A stretch of DNA of 64,000 nt from Gordionus sp. m RMFG-2023 (taxonomy: Eukaryota; Nematomorpha; Gordioida; Chordodea; Parachordodidae), in assembly GCF_954871325.1 (NCBI RefSeq), contig NC_088775.1, positions 48,585,561 through 48,649,560 of the forward strand, in the 5' to 3' direction. The position numbers and the translations under genes are program-made. The notes below the pieces were generated by a model. That model did not search any database, was not told the origin of the DNA, and saw only the letters and a program-made list of their open reading frames with translations. Shown in pieces: positions 46,187-57,597 of the stretch; within the stretch, counting starts at the first letter, position 1; each line of letters begins with the position of its first letter.

Positions 46187-49100
46187 CAAGGGCGTCTATA
46201 GCCTTTACAATCTCAGGGTACTCAACTAAAAAAATTTTTATGGGGGGCTTTGCCCCGCATGCCCATAATTTGCGGGCCTTCGGCCCACTTTTGCTCGGCC
46301 TTCGGCCAGGTTTTATAAAATATATTACACTTTTTTTAAATTTGTTAACTCTGAATAATTATTCTGAATTTTAATTTTCTCATTTATTATATTATGCATA
46401 CAAAATAAACTGGCATATAAATAATTAAAACAATACAAGACATTTCTAAAAATAAATTTTTTTAATACAATATCTATTTATTACAGTATAAAATATTTTC
46501 GATTGTTGATATAAAAAAAAATTGCCCCTAAAGAATTACAAGTGATAAAAAAGATTAATTAATTCATACATATGCCTCAATTGATAATAGTTTTTAAAAA
46601 CCACATAATGCAATAATATAATTCCTAACAAATTATATTGACAAAAGGTTATCAAACTAATTTAACTCTCTGTAACCATTTTACACATTTATAGAATGGA
46701 CTAATAAGGAAAAATTTATAGGCCTAAACCAAATCAATAATTCTTGGAGAAAAGAGTATAAACGACCAATCCAAATCATAAAACTATTAAGTGGTTAGAG
46801 CTTCCTTTTAGATGACATGATGGTAGCTAGATAAGTAATCGAGAAAATTATTGTGAGATATTAAATTGCTAAAATATATTCAATTATAAATGATATATAA
46901 TATATAAACGACTACACAGTTGACCAATATTGTTTATCTAAAATATACAATCATATGCTCTCAGCCGTTGTAGTAATAATCTTAAATTACATAGCAACAC
47001 AAATAATAGTTGCTGGTTAATTTGCAGTAATAACCATGACACTCACAATGTAAACTAGTATCAAAATTTATTATGTTGGATAAATTGATAAAATAAAAAC
47101 TAAAAATCTTTGGAAGAAATAATTGTGCAAATATATTGAAGCCTTGAGTTATTTACACGGCAAGGATGCCATATTAGAAATGAAACATTTTGGAACTATG
47201 GAATAAGGACCAGAATGATATGATGAAACAATTAAGATTTTATATATTGTCACACCACCTCTAGTTGGTATATTATATCTTAAAATAATAGTAGTTTGTA
47301 AAAATATATACTTGTATTAAAAATTTAACTCGAAACTGTTTTTTGAAAAAGAAAAAAATAGCTTTCCTAACGTAAAGAAGAAAAGAAAAGATACCAAATT
47401 TATTACATCTATTGTAGAATGAATAATAAAATATTTAATTTTTAAAATTATTTTTAACTAAATAGATGGCGTTAAATACATGAAAGCAAATTGTTACTAT
47501 ATTTATTATCAAAAGCATTTATTAGTAAAATTTATTATAATATTAGCTGTAATATATTATAACTGTCAAATACGTCTATAAAAGTGGCATTTAATATTTC
47601 ATAAACAACTGTATATAATAGAGGATTATAAACTATATGTCTACTTACTTACTTTTTATTATACTTATTTGGACCTTGAAAATATTTTTAGGAATAGAAT
47701 TTAAAAATAAATATACAGTTGATTAGTCAGTTTAAACTCTGCTAATTACAATATTAAATTTTTTAGTTTTCAATTAATAATTGATTATATTTATTTAATT
47801 AGGGTCATAAAATAATTTAAATAATAATAGTCAATTAAGCTTCAACTGTTAATGCTAAATTAATATTTAGTAAGTGATATTGATATTCTATTTTTAACAC
47901 AAAATTTGGTGGCTAGCTTAGTGTTTTTAAATAGTAGAGTTTTTTCGACTCTGAACTCGAGCCGACTCCTGAGCCGACCCCCGAGCCGACTCCTGAGCCG
48001 ACTCCCGAGCCGATTTTATATTTAAAATATATTATATATATATAAAAAAAAGAAATCAAATTCATAAAGAATTATACAAATTATTATTTTATATATATAA
48101 TCACCAGAGTTGTTAAAAGAGACTTTTAAATGGATCTAGATACTTCAAAAAATTAATCTTTGAACCTTTAATATTCGGTTACATTTAAAATCGGTGGCAA
48201 ATATTTTTCCTTAATCCTAGGATAGGATCACATATACATGTGATTTTATTTATAGAAAGTAGACGCTAAATAACATATATCGTATATTTTGAGTACTTAT
48301 AAAAATTAATTTCCATATTTAAATAAAAATAAATTTAAATTCAATCATTTAAAGAAATGCATCGAATTCCATCTTCAATGAACTTTGTGGTGTAAGAATA
48401 AAATTTGAAAAATTGTATGTAAAATAACTGCTCAAATGGGGTGGGGGGGGGGTCAGACCATATAAAAGTTTTGGAGCCCCTTCACCCCCTTTTAATTGGA
48501 TTAATTTTTTTCTTCTAATTTTAGATGAATTTTTGCTACCATACCAATTTTAATAAATTTGAAAATCTAGCAGCGTCATTGATATTCAGAAACCGGAATT
48601 GCTAAAAATCGATTTTATATTCATGTTTTATGTTATCCATAAATTTGTAATGGAAAAGTCATACATATTAATGAATAATTTCTTAGAGTACCGAGCTATG
48701 TTGGCACACTTCTTTAATCATTTATAAATTTACATATTAGGTTTCTTATAATTTCTATAAAGCGACCACATTTGTAAGTCACGAATTTAATTGTGGCAAA
48801 TAGGTTGGTAGCTTTCAAGTTTTTAAAAGTTTTTTAAAAAAATCTCAACATTTTACAATAATTATGAATGATTTTTTCACATTATGGAAATGTGTTACAA
48901 CAAAACAAATCATATTATGGATGGTTTTTTAAAATTTAATCTTCAATATGTTTCATTAGTAACTTAACTTATTAATTATTTTTATATTTTTTTAGATAAC
49001 TTATTATTTACTTTTTATATTATTTTTTGTTTTTGTATATTTTATATTATTATTTAATTTTTCACTTGATTTATTTTAACATCTATTGTTATTTGATTTG

Positions 49101-49193
49101 AACATATTGTTTGATATCTCATGTTTTTTTTAACATTTCATTAACATACATAGATATAGTATAGATAATAAATATAAATAATTCCCACCCACA
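46187..49193. other. Repeat-derived DNA, no gene
   Basis: CAAGGGCGTCTATAGCC at 46187 opens a GC-rich patch (GGGGGGCTTTGCCCC, GGGCCTTCGGCCCA). Its inverted partner (GGCCGAAGGCCCGCCC, GAAGCCCCC) lies at 54508-54570, so these may be the two ends of one element. The rest is AT-rich. A G run at 48439 and CCAGAGTTGTTAAAAGAG at 48114 resemble further hAT ends. Confidence 0.45.
47959..48018. repeat. 12-bp minisatellite, five units
   Basis: Unit GAGCCGACTCCT with third-position changes, ending GAGCCGATTTTA. It is strongly GC-rich and resembles the subterminal patches of the hAT at 34892-36746. Confidence 0.9.
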
Positions 49194-49599
49194 CAGGGTT
49201 GCCATGTCTCCCCCCATCAGTGGGAGTCTCCCACAGTTTTTTAGTTTACCCACATACATCTCACTCCCACAATTAGAAATCTGCCACAAAAAGCTCCCAC
49301 AATTTTTTAATTTCTCCCACAATTTTTTTTTTAGCATTTTAATGTTTTTTATATATAAATAATAATTTTGAGAGACAGTATTTGATTATTTTTATATTTT
49401 TAAAATAAATTTTAAATATTTATTCGAAAAATATGTCTAGTTCTTTTATTTTATTTTTCCTCTCTAAAATATATTTTTTATAAAATTCTCCAATTCTCCA
49501 CTCGACATGTTCAAAATTTTTGTGTTAGAAAGAATAGAAGTTAGAACAGTATGTATAATTATTATAAATATATTTTAAATTACTTAATATATTTTATAA

Positions 49600-50800
49600 C
49601 GTTATCTAAAATTGTAGTGCTCCACTCGACATTTTTCTATAAAACTATTGAAATTTTTTCATCCGATAGTGAAAAATCCAACGATATAGCTAACCACATA
49701 ATGGTAAATATAGCTGATTCAGGGTTATCAATGAGTTGCATGTCAGCTTTCTGCGCTGATAATGCCTCTGTTAATTTTGGCAAAAATCAAAGTGTATTTA
49801 CCGAATTGAGGCAGCACAATAATGAATTAATACCAATTGGCTGTATATGCCATATACTGCATAATTCTTGCAAGAAGGCAATGAATGTACTATCTGTAGA
49901 TGTCGAAGTAACTGTGATGAACAACTAAAAGAGTCACTGAATTAAAAGAATTGGTGGAGTGGTCTGATTTGGAATGGTGTGAGTTGTTGCGATATGTACC
50001 TATCACGTGGTTATCATTAATACCTGCTATCGAGAGAATTTTAAAATTTTACGAACCCTTAAATAAATACTTCTTAAATAAAGATTTAAAAAGCTGTCCT
50101 TAAATTTTGGAAAATTTTTTCGAGGATGAAATGTCAGAAGCATATTTAGGATTAGTTTCACATGTAGGAAATCTACTTCATGTAGTTAATATTCTGCTGC
50201 AATTTGAAGATTCTTTATTGATAAAGATTCACAAAATCATGCTACAGCTCTGTTCATCTCTACAGTTAAAAATAGATAATAAATTTTATGGCGCTATTGC
50301 TAAAAATATTATATTAAAATGTTCAAATAATACTCTAATTAATACATTTTTAAATGAAGCAGATATTTTTATTAAGACAATTTTAGAATATTTACAATCA
50401 AAATTTGATTTTAATAACTCTATTTACAAATGTTTAAATATTATGACCTTGGAACAGAAACCATCATTTGATGGTTTATGTAATTTAATAAATATATTAA
50501 AATTACCGATAGACATTAAGCCTTGTTTGAAGAGATTGTAATTTTTTCCATTTTTTATGATTCGCCAGAATACTTAAAGTTAGATGGTCTAAAAGCAGAG
50601 GAGAAATGGGTGGAATTTTTTCGTAATAACGATAAATCCCCATGCTTAGAAAAAATTTACGAGTATGTTTTCTCCTTACCTCATTCTAATGCCTCATCGG
50701 AGCGCATTTTTAGCCTGATGAGGACTGCCTGAAGAAAGGAGAGAAATCGAATTGCTTTAACAACATTAGAGGCCGAGTTAATGGAAACAAAATTATAAAA
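49600..50800 (+). pseudogene. hAT transposase, N-terminally truncated
   Basis: Frames in order: FCADNASVNFGKNQSVF and IGCICHILHNSCKKA (second catalytic region) at 49551-49928; ELVEWSDLEWCELLRYVPITW (about 49943-50005); a helical stretch 50107-50541; then YEYVFSLPHSNASSERIFSLM (50664-50727), the dimerisation motif, running on to about 50797. At least two stops and two frame changes. The N-terminal zinc finger and first catalytic Asp are absent. A transposase cutting at the CAGGGTTGCCA ends would be expected of the intact gene. Confidence 0.87.
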
Positions 50801-51302
50801 TGTCATACCAGGAATTTTATAAATATCTTAATAACGACGGTAAACGTTTAGTTCCATTATTTAAATCTCAAATAAAATATAATTAACTATAACTATTTGA
50901 CTTTCTATATTTTATAAAATCTTATTTATACATTTGCATAAAATCAAATAAATTTATTTTTTACATTGTAAAATTAAAATTTTGAATATTTTGGCAAATC
51001 ATAAAAATAAAGTAGCATTACAATCTCCTCAAACATGACATCATATTAAATCTTATTAATAATTATCTGATAATAGTAATAATATTCTTACTTTGGTATT
51101 TCTGCAGCATAATTTAGTGAACCTTTATTAAATTATATTCTTCTGATTGCAACTACATATTAACAGCATATAGTAGATTTCCTATATGTAAAATTCCTAA
51201 ATATACTTCTGCCATTTATTTTTGAAAATTTTTTTCAAAATATTAGGACAGCTTTTATAATCTATTTATTTTTTAAAGGTTTGTAAAATTTATAATTCTA
51301 CG

Positions 51303-51720
51303 ATGGCGCGTATTAGGAGGAACCTGTCAACCAACATTAAGCTGACTCAATTCTGTAAATACACTCTGGTTTTTGCCAAATTCACTGAGGAATTATCAGA
51401 TCAGAAAACTGCCATGCAATTCATTGGTAATGCCAAATCTGCCATATTTACCATTATATATGGTTATGTCTTTGGATATTTCATATCTGGAGAAAATTTT
51501 TTTAATAGTTTTATTGAAATGACATTAATTTTTTGAAATAGGGGAGGATCAAGGGAAATGTTATGATTTCTCCTTATTAGATGCATCTGTTAGAATTGCA
51601 TATGTTTGCACATCTTTCAAATCGTCAAGAATTGACCTTCTGGATTTATATCCTAAAACATTGATGATAGCCTTGCTCATTTGTGTTCTACAAAGTATAC
51701 TTTTCATTTATATTAGTCGT
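51303..51720 (+). CDS. Unrecognised spliced-looking reading frame inside a hAT
   Basis: Exon 1 (51303-51462) starts MARIRRNLSTNIKLTQFCKY and reaches AMQFIGNAKSAIFTIIY. A GT-AG intron of 79 bp (51463-51541) leads in phase to GEDQGKCYDFSLLDASVRI and DLYPKTLMIALLICVLQ, with a stop near 51720. Just beyond, a frame with YYGERFYQHC and LHDRYLPVPQL (about 51728-51810) may be a further exon. The C-terminal end of exon 2 is hydrophobic. It is not hAT-like, and its composition is richer in G+C than the flanks. Similar text (CTTATTTATACATTWGCATA and TTTACATTGTAAA) lies on both sides, at about 50925 and 52033. It may be a captured host fragment; function unknown. Confidence 0.45.
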
Positions 51721-52235
51721 TAAATATTATGGGGAAAGATTCTACCAACATTGTGATGTTAGCTCTCTGAAAGTTGTACTGCATGATAGGTATTTACCAG
51801 TTCCGCAACTGTAGTTGCATCTGTATTATTTCTTATTTTTGAAGAATATTTTTGTTTTGCAATAGATGTTGATAGACTGCCCTGTACTGATTTTGCTTAA
51901 GATTTTTGATGCCTCAAAATATCATATTCCATTCCCCCATTGTATTAACTAAATACTGTAGAACAACTTCCCCGCACTAATTATAATTATTTTTTACATT
52001 GTAAATTTAAAATTGTTTGTTTTTTTTTAAAATCTTATTTATACATTAGCATAAAATATATTTACATTGTAAAATTACAATTTTTTTTATAAAATTTTAT
52101 CTTGTTTACATTCTTTTGTATTTAAAAAAGATCGTTGGTTATTATTTTTAAACAAAATTAATATATTATAATAAATCAATATGTTATTTTAATAATAAAG
52201 ATAGTATTTAAGAAATTTTGTGTCGTACTATAATT

Positions 52236-52450
52236 ACCTATTTTGAAAAATAGTTGCGTATTTTATTTTGGAAAATAGTTACCTATTTTATTTTGAAAAA
52301 GAGTTGGATATTTTATTTTGAAAAATAGTTGGCTATTTTATTTTGAAAAATTGTTGGCTATTTTATTTTGAAAAATAGTTGGCTATTTTATTTTAAATAG
52401 TTGGCTATTTTATTTTGAAAAATAATTACCTATTTTATTTTGGAAAATAG
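52236..52450. repeat. 25-bp minisatellite, about nine units
   Basis: Unit TTTTATTTTGAAAAATAGTTGGCTA (shown here as TTTTATTTTG plus AAAAATAGTTGGCTA). One unit is shortened. It lies in the right part of the 49194-52628 hAT. Confidence 0.88.
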
Positions 52451-53119
52451 ATTCGATTTTATATTTATAAAAAATAATAAGCGGATAACTAAGTCAATTC
52501 TAAATCCCGGCCGGCCGGTAAAATTTTTTTTTTATATCAATTTTCATATTTCTCCCACAATTTTTATATTACTCCCACAAAATACCAAATTTCTCCCACA
52601 ATTTGAAAATTTTGACCTGGCAACCCTGCACCCACACCCTGCTTATTTTTTTTATCCCAATTATTCCTATATAACATAGTGCTATTTTATTTTATACATA
52701 AGTTGTATTATTATATCTTATTTTTGTACTTATTATTATGTCTAACACGTTTTCTAGTTCTAATCTTATCAACATGATCTCGCAAGAGTGTACTGAAACA
52801 GAAGTAATTATATTTTCTTATGCAAATTTATTTTAATTATGAAAATTTTCCTTTCGTCTTAATGGTTCTTTCCTTTTTACCTTTAGTAAGTTTAACCCGG
52901 TGATAATTAAATATTATTTACTCAAATAAGTGACATTAATTTTTTTTGTCCTAATTATTTTTCTTTTTACCTTAATAGTTATCACTTGTATGACGTATGA
53001 CTTTAAGTAAAATTGGCTTGCCTGGTGACTTTCTTAAGAATTTCTTTGCTTTAGATTTTGCATTCTAATTAACTTACCCTATTAGATAATATTAAAAATA
53101 ATATATAATTAGATACCTA

Positions 53120-54600
53120 CAGGCGCGTACGCAGGAATTTGGTCTGAAGGGAGGATAATAAATTTTTTTAAGAAATATTATTGTTTTAAAAATACTAAGC
53201 TTAAATTTATTAGGACTGATAACTTTTCTAATACACAATTATAAACTAATGTGAATTAAAAAAAATATATATATAAACCGGCATTGAAAAACTATAAAAT
53301 AAATGTGATTTATAAAATATAAAGTGAATATAACCACGATATGAATCACTTAAATGACCTAAAATTTAAATTTGATTTTTTGAGCCTTTAAAATATATAA
53401 AGTATAAAAAATTTCAATATTGAAAATATAAATTAATACACAAAAAGTTTCTTAGGAATAATTGTATTTTGTATGTTTTGATCTAATTTTTCAATTATCT
53501 ATCCTTGCATGGCGTTAAACGCCTATGAATATTCACAAGATCAAAATCATTCAATCTACTTTCAGAAGTTGTATTTCGTAGGTATGTTTTTTAGAGACTT
53601 GCAGGCCCGGCCCCCGAGCTGGACCTTATTTAATTTTTTTAAACATACCCGGGCCGGGCCCGAATTTATTTTTAAAAAAACACCCAGGCTGGGCCTGAAA
53701 ATAATAGTTCCATAAAATTACTAAATAATATAATATCTCAAATATAATTTTTTTATAAAGTGAGTAACTTTAACTTAATTTTCTTAATAAAATAAAATAT
53801 AATTATAAAATTATTGATAAAATTAAACTATAAATTGAGTAAAAATTAACGCACAATACAAACAGTGGGAATATTATTCGTAGATATAGAGTATATCTAT
53901 TTTTATCTAATATCTTATGACAATCAAATAATTTTTACTTATATATTTTACAGAAGACTATAGAATATTGAAAAGGACATCAGAAAATATCTTTTAAAGA
54001 ATGTAAATGAAAAAAATAATTCTATATTTCAGTAGCGTTAATATCTAATAAGGAAATCTATTTTGGGATAAATAATATGTTTAATTTTTAATAAAATTGA
54101 ATGCAAATTGTTACTTATATTTATTATCAAAAGCATTTATTGGTATAATTTATTAAAATATTAATTGTAATATATTCTATAACTGTCAAATATGTCTGTA
54201 AAGTGGCATTTTGCCTAATATTTTAATACTATATAATAGAGAAATATCAATTATATGTCTACTTACTTTTTGTAAAGAAATTTCTTATACTTGTTTGGAA
54301 TAAATTATTAATACCTTTTTGTATTAATGTGTATATATGTAATTTATTAAACTTTATATAAACTAATAAAAATATATTTCCTATATGTTCCAGGCTTATA
54401 TTTTGATAAATCCTAATATTTTAAATAAAGATAATATTTTTTATTAAAATTAACATTCTATCTTAAAAAATATTTTATGAGTATATATAAACTAAGAAAA
54501 CCAGGCCGAAGGCCCGCCCAAAATGGGGTCTGAGGACGAAGCCCCCAGAAATCTTTTAATTACCCCCCCCCTCTTTAGGAAAATCCTGGCTACTCCTATC
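53120..54600. mobile_element. Copy of hAT A left part fused to CATAGGCG-family DNA
   Basis: CAGGCGCGTACGCAGG at 53120 starts a stretch matching 1903-2219 and 8200-8360, without the hAT that interrupts copy 1; it therefore shows the empty site. A short element B (53592-53705) follows. From 53706 the sequence matches 2568-3140 and 8046-8160, ending at the CCTGGCTACTCC end. The switch point shows recombination between families or deletion. Confidence 0.7.
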
Positions 54601-54605
54601 TCATA

Positions 54606-54890
54606 CCAAACAAAGATGCCCTAGTTACAACCACAAAAACTTTCCCTGATAATATTTTTGAAATAAAGGATACTAATATAATAGAAAATTCTCTAGACGC
54701 GTTTTTTAAATCTAAAAATTCTCAAATGAGTATTTTTCATAATTTTTTATTAAAAATATGTATATAAAATTAAATACTGCCTTGAAGTGCTAGTGCTGAG
54801 AGATTATTTAGTTAGGAGAAACCTAAACTTTCTAACTTGAGAATGATAGCATAGAAATGATTTTATTATTAAAATGCAACAAAATAAATA
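54606..54890 (+). pseudogene. BED-type hAT C-terminal fragment
   Basis: A degraded frame runs toward the end with RDYLVRRNLNFL and DSIEMILLLKCNK, matching the C-terminus at about 33600-33690. Stops are present. Confidence 0.6.
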
Positions 54891-54921
54891 AAAAAATGAA
54901 TATTACCATAAATAAACATTT

Positions 54922-55835
54922 TTGTTGCATAAATTATACAATGAAATATTACCTTTTATTGTTTCTGAGTCAAATTTATATGCCACTCAATATAACCACA
55001 ACAAACCTTTAAATTTGTCCAGAGATGATTTAGAGAAATTTATAGAGATCATTTTTCATATGTCAACTATAAAACTTCCAAGAGCACGTCTTTACTGGGC
55101 CACTAATAAAATAATTCATTTATATTAATGATAAAGACAATTTGATTCCATTTGGAATTGAAGGCACTTCATAAAATTAGAGCGCTATTAACCCTAACCA
55201 ATAATGTTCTTAAATCTATATCTATAGAAGAGAATATTTGCGTGGATGAGCAAATTATTACTTACAAAGGGATGAGCAGTTGAAGCAATATAACCTCAAA
55301 AGCCCAAAAAATGAGGCTACACACTCTTTTTGCTACTTGGAGATGATGGCTTTCTGCACAATTTTAAAGTATATTCTGGGAAAATACTACCAACGGAAGG
55401 ATTGCCTGATGTTGGAGCAAGTGGCAATGCTGTGCGCTGTTTAATTTCTTATATACCATAGCAAATTAATTATAAATTATTTTTTGATAACTGGTTTTGT
55501 TCCCCAAATTTGCAGGTCGTACTCGCTCAGAGGGATATTTTGCGTGGCCACGGTCAGAGGTAATCGACTTCCAAATATCAACTTAGTTAAAAAAAACGGT
55601 AAGGATTTTTTGTTTCATAAAAAACAATAATAAACGGAGTATAGCTAAATAGTGAAGTGACACGACATTCGTGCTGTGACTTTATTAAGCACTTTAGGTG
55701 CATATCCTCTAATAGACTATGAAAGATATAATAGAAAAAAAAGGATAAAGTCATGATAAAATGTCTAAATATTGTTAAAATTTATAATAAATCAATGATG
55801 GTGTACATGAATTCTTTATTTTCCTTATATATAAT
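54922..55835 (+). pseudogene. piggyBac transposase, degraded
   Basis: Cut-and-paste transposase of the DDE_Tnp_1_7 family. In order: LSRDDLEKFIEIIFHMSTIKLP with RLYW (about 55015-55100), ISIEENICVDEQIITYKGMSS (about 55215-55278; first catalytic Asp in VDEQ), LPDVGASGN (about 55405), NYKLFFDNWF-like text (55468-55495; second Asp), ATVRGNRLPNINLVKK (about 55545-55595), then VKWHDIRAVTLLSTLGAYP (about 55653-55710) and YNKSMM (about 55779-55796). Multiple stops and frame changes; the start and the ends are not found. It sits inside the scattered BED-type hAT. Confidence 0.85.
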
Positions 55836-57299
55836 TCATACGAAATCATGAAAATGGTACCATAGAATTTTATTTCATATATTTGACATATTATTTATAA
55901 ATTCATGGCTACTATAAAGACGTAATTATATATAGTTTATAGTACAATAAATTATAGTGGAAAAAATTGAAATTTGTATCCTTAATTGCATAATGTGTAT
56001 TTTAATACACATACCGTTCATCTTCTAAGAAATTTAGAATTTTTTGAGCCATGAGATTATCAATAGTATCGAGAGAAAGAAAAAATCTAGGGCAAAAAAA
56101 AATTATTCTAACATAGTGCATGCAATACAGGGTTAAAAAATAATCACAAACTACAAAAGAAATTATCAACAACGAAATTATGGCCAAAACATAAAAATGG
56201 CGAAAATATTCTTTTATATTATCGTATTAATTCAAATAGATTATATAAATATTTATTAAACTTTCCTACTACTTCTTGTCCAGTCAAAAGACTATGAGAA
56301 ATAAACAAAGCTCGAATGCAGAATGAAATTTCAGACCTAATGAATCTTTTTAGCAGTTCATATATACACTTTTTAAAAAATATAAATTTAATTTTTTAAT
56401 TTAACATAATTTGTTTTTTATAATTCCAGTTCAAAATATGCTGTATTAATTTTATTCTAATATTTTTTATAGCTATAATTATTAGAATAAATTATGGGAT
56501 AAATGGCCATGTCTCCCAGGCCACCACTTAAATTTTTAACTATTGAATCAATTTCTCGAAAATTGTTTAAAATGTGAAAGGATTGAAAAGTATTTTTTAG
56601 CATGTTTTGATATGATTTATGAATATATAAATATATGAGTGGCTAATTTTAAGAATCTTTAACATCCAGATTGTAATTTATTCAAAATTATCATTAAATG
56701 AAAATGAAAATTTAATTATTTATTGTAATTTTTAATTTATAACATAATTCCTGAATAATATCTTATGGGCAGTTGAAACATACCATGTTTGGACTAGACC
56801 ATAAAATCAACTTTCATATAAATTCACCCGGCTCAAAAACTATTATATATACAGCTTTGATTCAAATTTTATTTTAAAGATAAAGGATTGGGATACATAT
56901 TGATATTAAATTTGTTTGATATTACTTTTAAATGTTTCTCCATTGAAGTCACTAGTTTTGTTTGATAACAAAATCCACCGGCACATCTTTCAATGAAATT
57001 TATACCCTGTGTTAATTTTTTTTATCGGGATTAAAATATTATGCGAATTCAGGAGGAGGAAATTCCATGTTATCATCATTTTTTAGGGAATTTATATTGT
57101 TCGATATGATCTGTACCAAAGTTATCTTCAATATTAATCTCTATCGTTGATATTTTAAATTTTAAATTATTTTGAAAACTAGATTTATGTTGCAGATTTA
57201 TAATTATATATTCCTTAAATTAAATTAAAGGATTATGATTTTAGAATTAATTATAAATATATTTTAATAAGTTTTTATGTCATTTTACATAAAATTGAA
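55836..57299. other. Unassigned AT-rich DNA
   Basis: This is probably the rest of the piggyBac insertion and part of the hAT tail. A minus-strand frame at 56002-56187 shows no domain. No TTAA-flanked end could be fixed. Confidence 0.4.
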
Positions 57300-57597
57300 A
57301 TTGCGAGCTACCGCTATTGCTATATTTTTTTAAAGTAGCGCGCTAATGTTACTACTACTGAAAAAATGCTACACTCTTTTACAACACTAATTATTACCAA
57401 CAAAAAATTAATAGTTTTTTCTAGCCTAAATAGGCAATATTGTAAATAAAATTTTGTTGTGAGATTTATAAATGGTAGCTCATTATGTTTCCTTTTATTA
57501 GTATCACTATAGCATCGTGGTTTAGCATATATAGAGGGGGGGGGGGGTAGGGGTAGATTTTCTAGGGGGGGTTACCTCCAGAAAATTTTCTGCCATG

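Larger units (their letters stand above)
49194..52628 (+). mobile_element. hAT, CAGGGTTGCCA ends, perfect 8-bp duplication
   Basis: CAGGGTTGCCATGTC begins at 49194 and TGGCAACCCTG ends at 52628. CACCCACA flanks both sides (49186-49193 and 52629-52636). Both subterminal zones carry repeated CTCCCACAATTTTT blocks in opposite orientation (five or so on the left, three on the right). It holds a decayed transposase (49600-50800), an unrelated spliced-looking frame (51303-51720) and a 25-bp minisatellite. Confidence 0.95.
45937..54600. mobile_element. Composite hAT block, CATAGGCGTAGCC family ends
   Basis: The left end is CATAGGCGTAGCCAG followed by a G run and AAGGGAAATTCCCC, as at 2220. The right end is AATCCTGGCTACTCCTAT at 54600. 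Family text recurs at 45937-46186, 47431-47680 and 53706-54400. No clean target duplication joins the ends, so rearrangement is likely. Inside are an inverted GC-rich pair (46187 and about 54499-54570), the hAT at 49194-52628 and a copy of hAT A from 53120. Confidence 0.55.
34500..57390 (+). mobile_element. Second BED-type hAT copy, scattered by later insertions
   Basis: Pieces in the same order and strand as 31947-33972 lie at about 34500-34891, 36747-36870, 45544-45936, 54601-54915 and 57300-57390. The first has the leader GAAAATTTAAATTTAAT and a diverged start of the BED protein. The second holds the intron after that exon. The third has GITDHWLDP-like text. The fourth matches the C-terminal end. 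The last is a decayed right end (AGCGCGCTA, then ACAACACT). Insertions between them are a GC-rich hAT, a minisatellite plus Ty3/gypsy block, the 45937-54600 composite and a piggyBac remnant. The joining of the five pieces is inference. Confidence 0.55.

Noticed and set aside
45937-54600. A clean 8-bp target duplication for the composite block
   Set aside because: Left flank AGTCACAT and right flank TCATACCA do not match; a shifted frame gives six of eight, which is too weak to claim.
56002-56187. Hydrophobic minus-strand frame
   Set aside because: It is short, has no family match and lies within decayed transposon DNA.
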